A DNA stretch of 28,177 nt from VFBF01 sp034440275 (GTDB lineage: Bacteria > Pseudomonadota > Alphaproteobacteria > Caulobacterales > Aquidulcibacteraceae). The stretch spans positions 1 to 28,177 of the forward strand of contig JAWXBS010000107.1 in the NCBI GenBank assembly GCA_034440275.1. The letters are read 5' to 3'. Position 1 is the stretch's first letter, and each line of letters opens with the position of its first letter. The position numbers were made by a program, and so were the translations under genes. The notes under the pieces were generated by a model. It made no database searches. It saw nothing but the letters and a program-made list of their open reading frames with translations, and had not been told where the DNA came from. Below are positions 8,257 through 16,353 of this stretch, piece by piece.

Positions 8257-8328
8257 ATGCGCACGTCCGGGGCGCAGCCGGATGAGACCGCGGACGGGCC
8301 TGTCAGGTCGCTACCCCAGCTTGAACGT
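8257..8328. other. convergent gap with weak hairpin
   Basis: Seventy-two bases separate the stop of the monooxygenase from the stop of the flotillin gene on the opposite strand. TCCGG-N7-CCGGA near 8269-8285 could form a five-base-pair hairpin, but no T-tract follows on either strand. A factor-independent terminator cannot be claimed. Confidence 0.3.
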
Positions 8329-10080
8329 TCAGTCCTTCTGCGGCGGAACGACCGTCGGCGTTGCCCCACTCTCTGCCGCTGGTGGCGTCGCCGCAGCGCC
8401 GCCTGAGGCAGTGTTGAGCAAGGACTGCAGCGGATTAGCTGCGTTGGCGAAACCCGCTTCTGCCAAAAGTTTGTCGATCATCGGCGCCTGAGCACGGTAA
8501 GCCAGAAGCGCGCCTAGAAGTCCGTCGGAAGTCCCCGTTCCCTCGGCAGCGCCTCCGCCAACTCGACCCATGCCTCCCATGTCGATGATCTTCACTTCGC
8601 CTATCTTCTCCAGCGGCTTGACGGTCTCGGCCAGCGCCGCCGGGATGATCTTCAGGCGCTCGCGCATCACTTCAAGGTCGATCATTGCTTGCGACAGCAC
8701 ATTGCGGGACTCGTTGAGCGCGCGCTGACCGTCGGCCTCGACGGCATAGGTTCTCGCCTGTGCTTCCGCGCGTATCTTGGCGGCGTCGGCGTCTGCATTC
8801 GCGGCGGTGCGAAGCGCTGCCGCGCGGTCTTCTGCGGCCTGACGTTCGGCTTCTGCGGCCACCACCACTTGCGTGGCTTCCTGCTCGGCATCGCGTCGAG
8901 CGGCGATGACCGCGATCTGCCGCTCGCGTTCCGCGATCGCGACGGCCTGCGCCGTGTCCACGCCTTCTGTGGCTGCCTTCGCCTTCGCCCGAGCCTCTTC
9001 GGCAATGGCCTGCGCCTCGGACTCCGCCTTGCTCTTCTCCGCGACCGCGATCGCGCGCTCCTGATTGGCAAGCTGGATGTCGCGCGCCTTTGCAATCTCC
9101 TGCGTCTCAGCTGTCCGGTCCGCTTCGATTTTCCGTTGACGGACGGCTAGTGCAGAGGCGATCTCGGCCTGGTCCTGAACGCGTTTGGCATCGGCGGCGC
9201 GCTCAGAAATAGCCTGATCGGCTCCCAACCGCGCTTCCTCTTCTGCACGCCGGGCCTGCGCTTCGCGCTCGGCCGCTGCAGCGCGCGTTTCGGCCGTCTT
9301 GTTGATGATGTCGCGTTCCTGATTGAGTTCGGCCTCTCGCTTGGCCTGATCGATCGCCAGTGTCTGCTTGCGCGCCTCAAGATCCTGTTGGGCGATCGCC
9401 ACTTCGGTTGCGCGGATGATTTCGTTGCGTTGGCGACGTCTGGCTTCCACGATCTGTGTGAGAGCGGTCAGCCCCTCCGCATCAAAGGTGTTGTTGGGGT
9501 TGAAAAACTGCGTATCGGTCTGATCGAGTTTCGTGAGCGAGACGCTTTCCAGTTCCAGGCCATTGAACTCCAGGTCGCTCGCCACCGTAGTTTGCACGGC
9601 TCTGACAAATTCCGAGCGCTTCTCCTGCAGGTCGGCGAGAGACATGGTTGCCGCGACCGACCGCAGCGCGTCCACGAACTTGGCCTCCACCAATTCCCGG
9701 AGCTGACGCGCGTCGTTGGTCCTGGCTCCGAGCGTCTGCGCCGCAAGCGCGATCGATTGCGCGTCCGGTTTTACGCGGACGTAAAATTCAACCCCGATAT
9801 CAGCGCGCATCCGGTCCTTGGTGATCAACGCGTCTGCAGCGGCGCGACTGACGTCGAGGCGCAGCGTCTGCAGGTTGACCCAGGCGAGCGAGTGAAAAAC
9901 GGGGAGAATAAGCGCGCCCCCGTCCAGCACCACTCTCTGCCCGCCGAGGCCCGTGCGCACATAGGAACGGTCCTTCTCGGCCCGCTTGTAAAGGCGAGCA
10001 ATGACCAGCCCAATTCCCAAAAGCGTGAGAAGGATCACACCGGCGGGTGCGACGATGCCGACGGTCGAGGTCAAGTCCAT
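8329..10080 (-). CDS. yqiK: flotillin-family membrane protein YqiK
   Basis: SPFH/flotillin scaffold protein of the inner membrane, associated with functional membrane microdomains; no catalytic role is expected. The 583-residue protein has one N-terminal transmembrane helix (about residues 8-30, VGIVAPAGVILLTLLGIGLVIARL). The SPFH domain (about 35-220) is followed by a long Ala/Glu/Arg-rich coiled coil (about 225-470) with repeated EAR/AEA patterns. The C-terminus (about 490-583) is Gly/Ala/Pro-rich and ends in LLGALLAYRAQAPMIDKLL before a low-complexity tail. ATG 10080 is preceded by GGTGG. It lies 33 bases after yqiJ, which encodes the NfeD-like partner, a pairing conserved in many bacteria. 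Confidence 0.93.
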   Translation of the reverse strand: MDLTSTVGIVAPAGVILLTLLGIGLVIARLYKRAEKDRSYVRTGLGGQRVVLDGGALILPVFHSLAWVNLQTLRLDVSRAAADALITKDRMRADIGVEFYVRVKPDAQSIALAAQTLGARTNDARQLRELVEAKFVDALRSVAATMSLADLQEKRSEFVRAVQTTVASDLEFNGLELESVSLTKLDQTDTQFFNPNNTFDAEGLTALTQIVEARRRQRNEIIRATEVAIAQQDLEARKQTLAIDQAKREAELNQERDIINKTAETRAAAAEREAQARRAEEEARLGADQAISERAADAKRVQDQAEIASALAVRQRKIEADRTAETQEIAKARDIQLANQERAIAVAEKSKAESEAQAIAEEARAKAKAATEGVDTAQAVAIAERERQIAVIAARRDAEQEATQVVVAAEAERQAAEDRAAALRTAANADADAAKIRAEAQARTYAVEADGQRALNESRNVLSQAMIDLEVMRERLKIIPAALAETVKPLEKIGEVKIIDMGGMGRVGGGAAEGTGTSDGLLGALLAYRAQAPMIDKLLAEAGFANAANPLQSLLNTASGGAAATPPAAESGATPTVVPPQKD

Positions 10081-10113
10081 TGTCCACCTTGCTGAACGCT
10101 GCGCAATTCGCGC

Positions 10114-10746
10114 TTATTCGCCGCGAGGCCGCATATCCAGCGCACTCCCCTTAGACGCGTCGGCGACCTCCTGCCGCCGGACCGCGAAGAACACCCGCCC
10201 CTCCCGGGATACGAGGGTGACTTCAGCTCCCTCCGGAATGGATTCTTCTGGCGAAAGCGGCCGAGCCAGAGGGAAGTGCACATTGCCGTTGGCGTCCGAT
10301 ATGCGGACGCGCCCGACATGGGCGCCCCCGAGCGGGCCCAACGTGACCACGCCCATGCTGCCGATCATGTCGTCGGCGTGTGCGACGTAGCTTTCTTCGC
10401 GCGGCAGGATCTTGCCCACGACGCGGCTCGCCTCCCCGGTGGTAATCAGGGCGACGCCAGCGCCGATCGCAGCCGCAGCCAGCGCCGGCAAGGGCGCAAC
10501 AATTGCGCTTGCCAGCGCCTGTATGGCGAACCCGGTAGCGCTGAAGAGGCCGAGAAACAGCATCAACAGCACCGAAAGCGGCACGCGCCCACGGTTGAGC
10601 CAGTCCAGAGGGCCCGGCTCCGCCTCGATACCGTCCTCACCTTGCCCGACCAGTCCGGAGAATCCAAAAAATGCCCCGGCGACTTCGAGCGCCACGAGCG
10701 CGCCTAACACCAGTACGGCGATCAAGAACGGCGCATACGGATCCAA
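10114..10746 (-). CDS. yqiJ: YqiJ/NfeD-like membrane protein with OB fold
   Basis: Membrane partner of the flotillin YqiK. From a TTG start at 10746 it is 210 residues, close to the roughly 209 of Escherichia coli YqiJ, and begins LDPYAPFLIAVLVLGALVALEV, which aligns with the first helix of that family. GGGAG lies about nine bases before the TTG. Hydrophobic segments at about 7-30, 55-80 and 85-105 form the membrane part. The cytoplasmic C-terminal OB fold starts near IGSMGVVTLGPLGG and continues through EGAEVTLVSREGRVFFAVRR. A longer in-frame version starting at 10857 adds 37 residues with no family resemblance, so I reject it. It forms an operon with yqiK. Confidence 0.85.
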   Translation of the reverse strand: MDPYAPFLIAVLVLGALVALEVAGAFFGFSGLVGQGEDGIEAEPGPLDWLNRGRVPLSVLLMLFLGLFSATGFAIQALASAIVAPLPALAAAAIGAGVALITTGEASRVVGKILPREESYVAHADDMIGSMGVVTLGPLGGAHVGRVRISDANGNVHFPLARPLSPEESIPEGAEVTLVSREGRVFFAVRRQEVADASKGSALDMRPRGE

Positions 10747-11141
10747 AGTCGTCAGCTCCCGAATTCCGCTTGCAGGTTTCCGATTATGTGGACATCGCAC
10801 GCTGGTATCCCGGCAGTCTGCTTCAGCGTGACCGAACTGGCAAACGTCGGTTCCCACACGTCGAGGGTGCGGTCCGCTTGGACTATGGGTGTTTTGGCAT
10901 GGCCCCCTCCCGCGCGGTTGGGGCGCCTCGTCTCAGTTTCGACGATCGGTCCTCACCCAGCCGAGAAAAGTACCGCTCTGCACTCGATCTGGCGCGGCGC
11001 GAGACGATCGAGTTCCAATCATTGTTGCAGGTGCTGGTCGCAAGACTGTGCAGCGCAGTTCAAGCATGGAACGCAACCGTGGGATCAACGCACTTAACTT
11101 GTGGGCTCCGGCATGCGCAATTGCCCTACTGGAGACGATCG
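10747..11141. other. 395-bp divergent intergenic region
   Basis: This gap separates yqiJ (minus) from the lactone oxidase (plus) and must hold both promoters. Open frames run through it on both strands, but none shows a family signature. I found no convincing -35/-10 pair, EcfG-type pair, FNR-type box or strong inverted repeat. GGAAC near 11071 has no matching CGTT 16-17 bases later. The only clear signal is the GGAG Shine-Dalgarno at 11131-11134 for the downstream gene. Confidence 0.5.
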
Positions 11142-12401
11142 ATGGCAAGAGAATGGACGAACTGGTCTGGCAGTGTGTCCGCCCACCCGGCAGAGATTGC
11201 GCACCCGACGACCGAAGCTGAGCTGGCTTGTGTGGTCTCCAGCGCGCGCAAGCTGCGCGTCGTCGGCGCCGGTCATTCCTTCATGCCGCTATGCGACACC
11301 GACGGGACGCTTGTGTCACTGCACGATCTCGCAGGTGAACTCGAACTCAGCGCGGACCAGACACGCGCGTGGGCGCCTGCTGGCTGGAGCCTTGCCACAC
11401 TTACGGCCGCGCTCTGGAACCAGGGAGCGTCGCTCATCAATCAGGGTGATGTAAATCCACAGTCTCTCGCCGGCGCGATCTCAACGGGCACCCACGGCAC
11501 GGGTGTGACCCTCGGTTCGCTTTCGACGGCCGCGCGCGCGTTCCGGCTGATGCTCGCTGATGGCTCTGTCGTGACGTGCAGCCGCACAGAGCGACCGGAC
11601 CTGTTTGAAGCGCAGCGGCTGTCGCTCGGCCTGCTCGGCGTCGTGACGCGGATCGAGATCGACGTCGTTCCCGCCTATCATCTGGAAGAGCGCGTTGAGT
11701 CCCACCCTCTCGAAGAGGTAGGGGAGCGATGGGACGAGCTCGCCGCCGTCAATCGCCACGTGGAATTCTTCGTGTTCCCCTATGGCGACAACGCTCTCCT
11801 CAAAACACTGAACCCCGCGCCTGCAGAGGGTGCGCTTGAACACATGCAGGATATCGACGAGGAGCCGTTTCGCAGATTCTGCGACGCCTGCGCGGAGACG
11901 CCCTCGCGCACCAGGACCCTGCAGTCGCAGATTGTACGCCCGAACGTGCGCCAGCGTCGCGTAGGACCGGCCTACCAGATCTTCCCATCCGACCGCACCA
12001 TCCCATTCGAGGAGATGGAGTATGAGCTGCCACGCGCGAACGGCTGGGCCGCGCTAAGGGAGGTGATCGCCTGGATCCGGCGCCACGAACTGCCTGTGAC
12101 GTTTCCGTTCGAGTTTCGCCTCGCTGCCGCAGACGACATCTGGCTCAGCCCGTTCAATGCGCGCGATTGCAGTTCGATTTCGATGCATCAGTACGCAAGA
12201 ATGCCATGGCGCGATCTCTTTACGGACGCTGAGGCGATCTTCCGCGCACATGGCGGTCGGCCACACTGGGCCAAGCGCCATACCCTCACCGCGCACGACG
12301 TAGACGCGCTTTATCCCGACGCTGGTCGATTTCGCGCTGTGCGCGCGGCGTCTGACCCCGAAGGCAAGTTTACGAATGCGCACTTGGCCGCGTTGTTTTA
12401 G
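11142..12401 (+). CDS. FAD-linked sugar 1,4-lactone oxidase (D-arabinono/L-gulono-lactone oxidase type)
   Basis: Flavoprotein of the aldonolactone oxidase group, which oxidises L-gulono-, L-galactono- or D-arabinono-1,4-lactones or related polyols using oxygen or another acceptor. The 419-residue protein has an FAD-binding type 4 domain. It contains VVGAGHSFMPL, whose His (about H45) is the position that binds FAD covalently in relatives, and the SLAGAISTGTHGTG loop. The C-terminal ALO domain ends in the characteristic HWAKRHTLT and FRAVRAASDPEGKFTNAHL motifs. ATG 11142 is chosen because GGAG lies seven bases upstream and it starts MAREWTNWSG, typical of the family. The longer frame from 10671 has an unrelated 157-residue extension. 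Physiological substrate is not known. Confidence 0.9.
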   Translation: MAREWTNWSGSVSAHPAEIAHPTTEAELACVVSSARKLRVVGAGHSFMPLCDTDGTLVSLHDLAGELELSADQTRAWAPAGWSLATLTAALWNQGASLINQGDVNPQSLAGAISTGTHGTGVTLGSLSTAARAFRLMLADGSVVTCSRTERPDLFEAQRLSLGLLGVVTRIEIDVVPAYHLEERVESHPLEEVGERWDELAAVNRHVEFFVFPYGDNALLKTLNPAPAEGALEHMQDIDEEPFRRFCDACAETPSRTRTLQSQIVRPNVRQRRVGPAYQIFPSDRTIPFEEMEYELPRANGWAALREVIAWIRRHELPVTFPFEFRLAAADDIWLSPFNARDCSSISMHQYARMPWRDLFTDAEAIFRAHGGRPHWAKRHTLTAHDVDALYPDAGRFRAVRAASDPEGKFTNAHLAALF

Positions 12402-12411
12402 GAAAGCAGAC

Positions 12412-14904
12412 TCATTGCCGCGCCGGGTTCCAGCGGCGCATCAGGCCATACCACCCACCGGCGATGATAGAGACGACGATCGCCACAGCGATCGAAACGC
12501 CACTCGGCGCGGATAGCTGAAAAATGCGCGACAAGAACGGCACCGTCAGCGCGCTCGTCAGAATTGCAGCGGCGATTGCCCCAACCACCCAGAACACGAG
12601 GTGGCGACGATCAAACAGCGGCGTCGACGCCTCCGAGGCCTCGCTGAGCGCGAGCACCAGATTGCCGATAACGAGCACGATGAACCCGAGGGCCCGGGCG
12701 CTGTCCTCCGGCATACCCGTCTTCAATCCCCAAACGTACATGCCCAATACCGCCGCCAGCAGAACGCCCCCCTGCACCGCAGCAAGCACCATCTGGCGAC
12801 GGCCGAACAGCGGCTCATTGATCGAACGCGGCGGGCGCTTCATCGCGGCGCGATCGCTTGGCTCGGACTCAAACACCACAGAACAGACCGGATCGATGAT
12901 TAGTTCCAACATGACGACGTGCATAGGATAGAGCAGCGGCGGCATGCCAAAGATGATCGGCAGCAACGCGACCCCGGCAATCGGCACATGGATCGCCATC
13001 ACATAGGTCAGCGCCTTGCGCAGATTAGCGAAGATGCGCCGCCCAAGCCGCACGCCGCCCACGATCGAGGCGAAGCTGTCATCAAGCAGAACCAGATCGG
13101 CCGCTTCGCGCGCCACGTCCGTGCCGCGCTGCCCCATGGCGATGCCCACATGCGCCCGCTCAAGCGCCGGCGCATCGTTGACACCGTCGCCGGTCATGGC
13201 GACGACATCGCCGCGCGTCTTGAACGCTTCCACCAGCGCCAGCTTCTGGTCCGGCTTCACGCGCGCGAAAATGCGCGTCGTTGCAATCCGCTTGGCGAGG
13301 TCGTCGGAACCCAATGCCGAGATCTCGTCACCCGTCATGACGCCGCCTGAGACATCGAGCCCAGCTTGACGCGCAATTTCGAGCGCCGTCACAGGATAAT
13401 CGCCCGTAATCATGGCGACATCGATCCCCGCCGCGCGCGCCTCCGCCAAGGCTGCTGACACCTCAGCGCGAATAGGATCGAGAAAGCCGATCAGCCCAAC
13501 GAATTCAAACTTGGTGTCTTTCGGGTTACTGATTGTGCTTTGCGCATCATCCGCTCGCGCCACACCCAGCACACGTAAACCCCTCGCGGCCATGGACGCC
13601 AGCGCGTCTTCTACGGCGCGCGTATCATTCGCTTCGAGCGCACACAGCTTCAGCACTGCCTCGGGCGCGCCCTTCGCCGCCCATTGCGTACCTGATCCGA
13701 TGCGCCAACCCTGGACGACGGCCAGCATCGAGGGGCGAAGCGGAAAGGTCTTGATCGGCTCACCGCCACTGGCGGCGAAGACTTGGTCCACCGTGGCGGC
13801 GAGCGCATCGTGGACGGCGCTGTCCATCGGATCGATGGCGTGGGTCGCCGAAGCGAGCAACGCGACTCGCGCGACTTCTCCCGCTGCGGCGTCCATGTCC
13901 ATGTCGAGCAACGCGCCGTTCGACCAGATCGCGTCGAGCTTCATCCGGTTTTCAGTGAGCGTTCCGGTCTTGTCGACACACAGCATCGTCACCGCGCCGA
14001 GCGTTTCAATCACGGCGGCGCGACGCACCAAAACCTGATGGCGCGCCAGTCGCCACGAGCCGATGGCAAGAAACACCGCCAGCACCATTGGAAATTCTTC
14101 AGGAAGGAGCGAAATGGCGACGGTCAGTCCCGCCAATCCACCCGCAAACCAATCGCCGCGCAGGAAACCGTAAGCAGCTGCGACCAACAGGCAGAACACC
14201 ACCGCGATGAAGCTCAGGCGCACCACCAATCGGCCGGTCGTCACCTGGAGCGGTGTCCGCTCTACCTCTCCTGTCAGCGCCGCGCCGATGGCGCCAAGAC
14301 GCGTCTGCGCTCCCGTGTGCGTGACCTCCACAAGACCTTGGCCGCGAACAAGCATCGTGCCCGCGAAAACCGCGGCGGTGTCTTGTTCCTGCACTTCCCC
14401 AGTTCGAAGCCCACCCGCCGCCATTCTTGCGACGGGTACGGATTCACCTGTGAGCGCTGACTCATCGATCGTTAAAACGTCGCCCGCCCGCAATACGCCA
14501 TCCGCAGGGATGCGCTCTCCCTCGGTCAGCAGAACAATGTCGCCGGGAACAAGATCACGCGCCGGAATGCGCTGCTGCTGCCCGGCGCGCATGACTTGTG
14601 CAAAGGGCTCTGCCAACTGGCGGAGCGCCGCCAGCGCACGTTCGCTGCGCGCGTCCTGGAAGACGACAAGACCAATCGAGAGCCCAGCCCCTCCTAACAA
14701 GAAAAGCCCCTCACCGAGGTCGCCGACCACAAGGTAAAGCCCGGCTGCGGCGAGAAGAAAGAGAAACATCGGCTCGCGGAGCGTGCCGAGCACCACTTCG
14801 ATAAAGGCGCGCGGCTTGACCTCACGCAGAACATTCGGGCCATGAACCTTCAGCAGCGCTTCGGCCTCGGTTGCGCTCAGCCCGGCCAGCCCCTCATTCG
14901 ACAC
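12412..14904 (-). CDS. cation-translocating P-type ATPase (P2/Ca2+-ATPase-like)
   Basis: Inner-membrane ion pump driven by ATP. The 830-residue protein has the cation-ATPase N-terminal domain (LSATEAEALLKVHGPNVL) and the actuator motif TGES (about 152-155). The M4 ion-site motif is PEEFP (about 268-272), followed by the phosphorylation motif DKTGTLT (D311) and the hinge TGDGVNDAPAL. The C-terminal cation-ATPase membrane helices end the protein. No heavy-metal CxxC domain is present, so export of Cu or Zn is unlikely; Ca2+ or a monovalent cation is more plausible, but PEEFP differs from the classical Ca2+-pump PEGLP. I chose GTG 14904 because a perfect AAGGAGG (14910-14916) lies five bases upstream; an upstream GTG at 14919 overlaps that site. 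It converges on the lactone oxidase with 10 bases between stops. Confidence 0.93.
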   Translation of the reverse strand: MSNEGLAGLSATEAEALLKVHGPNVLREVKPRAFIEVVLGTLREPMFLFLLAAAGLYLVVGDLGEGLFLLGGAGLSIGLVVFQDARSERALAALRQLAEPFAQVMRAGQQQRIPARDLVPGDIVLLTEGERIPADGVLRAGDVLTIDESALTGESVPVARMAAGGLRTGEVQEQDTAAVFAGTMLVRGQGLVEVTHTGAQTRLGAIGAALTGEVERTPLQVTTGRLVVRLSFIAVVFCLLVAAAYGFLRGDWFAGGLAGLTVAISLLPEEFPMVLAVFLAIGSWRLARHQVLVRRAAVIETLGAVTMLCVDKTGTLTENRMKLDAIWSNGALLDMDMDAAAGEVARVALLASATHAIDPMDSAVHDALAATVDQVFAASGGEPIKTFPLRPSMLAVVQGWRIGSGTQWAAKGAPEAVLKLCALEANDTRAVEDALASMAARGLRVLGVARADDAQSTISNPKDTKFEFVGLIGFLDPIRAEVSAALAEARAAGIDVAMITGDYPVTALEIARQAGLDVSGGVMTGDEISALGSDDLAKRIATTRIFARVKPDQKLALVEAFKTRGDVVAMTGDGVNDAPALERAHVGIAMGQRGTDVAREAADLVLLDDSFASIVGGVRLGRRIFANLRKALTYVMAIHVPIAGVALLPIIFGMPPLLYPMHVVMLELIIDPVCSVVFESEPSDRAAMKRPPRSINEPLFGRRQMVLAAVQGGVLLAAVLGMYVWGLKTGMPEDSARALGFIVLVIGNLVLALSEASEASTPLFDRRHLVFWVVGAIAAAILTSALTVPFLSRIFQLSAPSGVSIAVAIVVSIIAGGWYGLMRRWNPARQ

Positions 14905-14915
14905 TTGCCCCTCCT

Positions 14916-15014
14916 TCACAGCACGAGGTATCGGCGGATTCGCCAGCAGTCACGCGCACCGCAGTGCACGCATGTCACGCGCGTGTCGATCCACGCGACT
15001 ACGGGACTGTTCAC
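14916..15014 (-). CDS. possible 32-residue cysteine-containing small protein
   Basis: In the gap between the alcohol dehydrogenase and the P-type ATPase, a GTG-started frame encodes 32 residues containing TCVHCGARDCWRI, a CxxC plus a third Cys. Its TGA stop abuts the AAGGAGG ribosome-binding site of the ATPase, as in leader-peptide or coupled arrangements. No good Shine-Dalgarno precedes the GTG, and another frame in the same gap is also open. This may be chance. Confidence 0.2.
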   Translation of the reverse strand: MNSPVVAWIDTRVTCVHCGARDCWRIRRYLVL

Positions 15015-15081
15015 CCTGGAAGGGCGATGCGCGTTGCTCTGGATCCACCTCGGTCTCGTCCCACACCAGCCTAAAATCGCG

Positions 15082-16161
15082 TCAGGGTGTGATGGCGACT
15101 TTGAGCACGCCGTCTCTTTGATGAGCGAAGAGCTCATAGGCTGCTTCGATCTCGTCAAGTTTGAAGCGATGGGTCACGAGGGGTCGAGTGTCCAGGCGTC
15201 CCGAAGCGATGACGTCCATCAAACGCCGCATGCGTTCCTTGCCTCCAGGGCACAACGTCGTGACAATGGTGTGATCGCCGAGGCCCGCCAGAAAGGCGTC
15301 CAGCGGAATTTTCAGGTCGCTTGAATAAACGCCGAGCGAGGACAACGTACCGCCTGGCCTCAATACCCGCAGGGCCGCCTCGAATGTCTCTTGCCGACCC
15401 AGGGCTTCGATGGCGACGTCGACGCCGCGCCCATCGGTAAGGCGCATGATCTCCTCGACCACATTGCCGTTCTTGAAATCAACAACGTGATCGGCGCCCA
15501 TCTTGCGCGCGATTTCCATGCGCGCCGGGATCGAGTCCACGCCGATAATTTTCGAGGCGCCCATCAAGCGCGCGCCGGCTGTCGCGCACAGGCCGATCGG
15601 CCCCTGCGCAAACACCACAACGATGTCGCCGATGCGGATTCTGCCGCTCTCGGCGCCAGAAAATCCGGTCGACATGATGTCGGGGCACATGAGGACTTGC
15701 TCATCGCTCAGGCCGTCGGGTACGGGCGCCAGATTGGCCATGGCGTCGGGCACGAGCACGTACTCCGCCTGGGCGCCATCAATCGTGTTGCCGAAGCGCC
15801 AGCCGCCGAGCGGCTTGAAGCCGTACTTTGAGCCAGCGCCGCCATCCTGGGAATGGTAGCCGCAAAGGCACGCCGCGCTGTGCCCGCTTGGCGTAATGGC
15901 GCCGGCGATGACGCGCTGGCCTTCCGCGTAGCCTAGCACCGCAGAACCCAGTTTCTCGATGACACCGACTGGCTCGTGTCCGATAGTGAGGCCACGCGCG
16001 ACCGGGTATTCGCCCTTGAGTATGTGAACGTCCGTGCCGCAAATGGTCGTTGTGGTTATGCGCACCAGTGCATCCAACGGCCCCACATCGGGGATCGGCT
16101 TGTCCTCGAGAACGATCCGGTTCGGCTCAACGAATACGGCCGCTTTCATTCTCTGGGTCAT
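15082..16161 (-). CDS. zinc-dependent secondary alcohol dehydrogenase
   Basis: Medium-chain dehydrogenase/reductase of the TbADH/isopropanol dehydrogenase group, interconverting alcohols with ketones or aldehydes; 359 residues. Catalytic zinc ligands are visible as C41 (ICGTDVH), H62 and E63 (GHE) and D161 (MCPDIMSTGF), the aspartate ligand typical of this group. The four-cysteine structural zinc lobe of horse-liver-type enzymes is absent. The Rossmann stretch reads AQGPIG, and the end of beta-2 is GVDS (D209), favouring NAD(H), whereas TbADH-type NADP enzymes have GVGSR. ATG 16161 has GGGAG upstream. It lies 51 bases after a small ORF and may be the distal gene of the ABC-exporter operon. 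A role in reductant disposal is inferred. Confidence 0.9.
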   Translation of the reverse strand: MTQRMKAAVFVEPNRIVLEDKPIPDVGPLDALVRITTTTICGTDVHILKGEYPVARGLTIGHEPVGVIEKLGSAVLGYAEGQRVIAGAITPSGHSAACLCGYHSQDGGAGSKYGFKPLGGWRFGNTIDGAQAEYVLVPDAMANLAPVPDGLSDEQVLMCPDIMSTGFSGAESGRIRIGDIVVVFAQGPIGLCATAGARLMGASKIIGVDSIPARMEIARKMGADHVVDFKNGNVVEEIMRLTDGRGVDVAIEALGRQETFEAALRVLRPGGTLSSLGVYSSDLKIPLDAFLAGLGDHTIVTTLCPGGKERMRRLMDVIASGRLDTRPLVTHRFKLDEIEAAYELFAHQRDGVLKVAITP

Positions 16162-16187
16162 GTGAGTCTTCTCCCGCGCAGAGGGTG

Positions 16188-16210
16188 AAAAGGTCCAGTC
16201 TGCGAACTGG
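16188..16210 (-). terminator. weak candidate terminator/attenuator upstream of the alcohol dehydrogenase
   Basis: On the minus strand CCAGT-TCGCAG-ACTGG forms a five-base-pair hairpin followed by ACCTTTT. The stem is short and the T-run is four bases, so termination would be weak. It sits between the 45-residue ORF and the dehydrogenase start and could reduce read-through from the exporter operon. Confidence 0.3.
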
Positions 16211-16212
16211 TT

Positions 16213-16350
16213 TCAGTCAGACCGCGACCAAGCCCGCAGCCTCCTTGTGAAGAACGCCTCAGCCGCGCCTTCGTCACGTGTGGGCGAAGTGCCGGCTGCA
16301 AATAAATCAAGAACCGCTTTGGCTGCCGTCGCGCCAGTCCACCTGTACAT
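16213..16350 (-). CDS. small 45-residue protein coupled to the HlyD adaptor gene
   Basis: An ATG at 16350 opens a 45-codon frame ending in TGA at 16213-16215. The adaptor stop codon lies three bases before this ATG, and GGAG of the adaptor's last codons sits seven bases upstream, giving a well-placed ribosome-binding site. The product starts MYRWTGATAAKAVLDLFAAG and continues with EGAAEAFFTRRLRAW. It could form two amphipathic helices and is neither low-complexity nor membrane-spanning. I recognise no family. The arrangement suggests a translationally coupled accessory peptide of the exporter; its reality depends on conservation. Confidence 0.5.
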   Translation of the reverse strand: MYRWTGATAAKAVLDLFAAGTSPTRDEGAAEAFFTRRLRAWSRSD

Positions 16351-16353
16351 TGC

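Noticed and set aside
10671..11141. 157-codon N-terminal extension of the lactone oxidase
   Set aside because: It is unlike any part of the family, overlaps yqiJ antisense, and a well-spaced GGAG precedes the internal ATG at 11142.
13412..14038. 208-codon plus-strand frame opposite the P-type ATPase
   Set aside because: Antisense to the phosphorylation and nucleotide-binding domains of the ATPase, with a Ser/Ala/Arg-biased composition typical of shadow frames.
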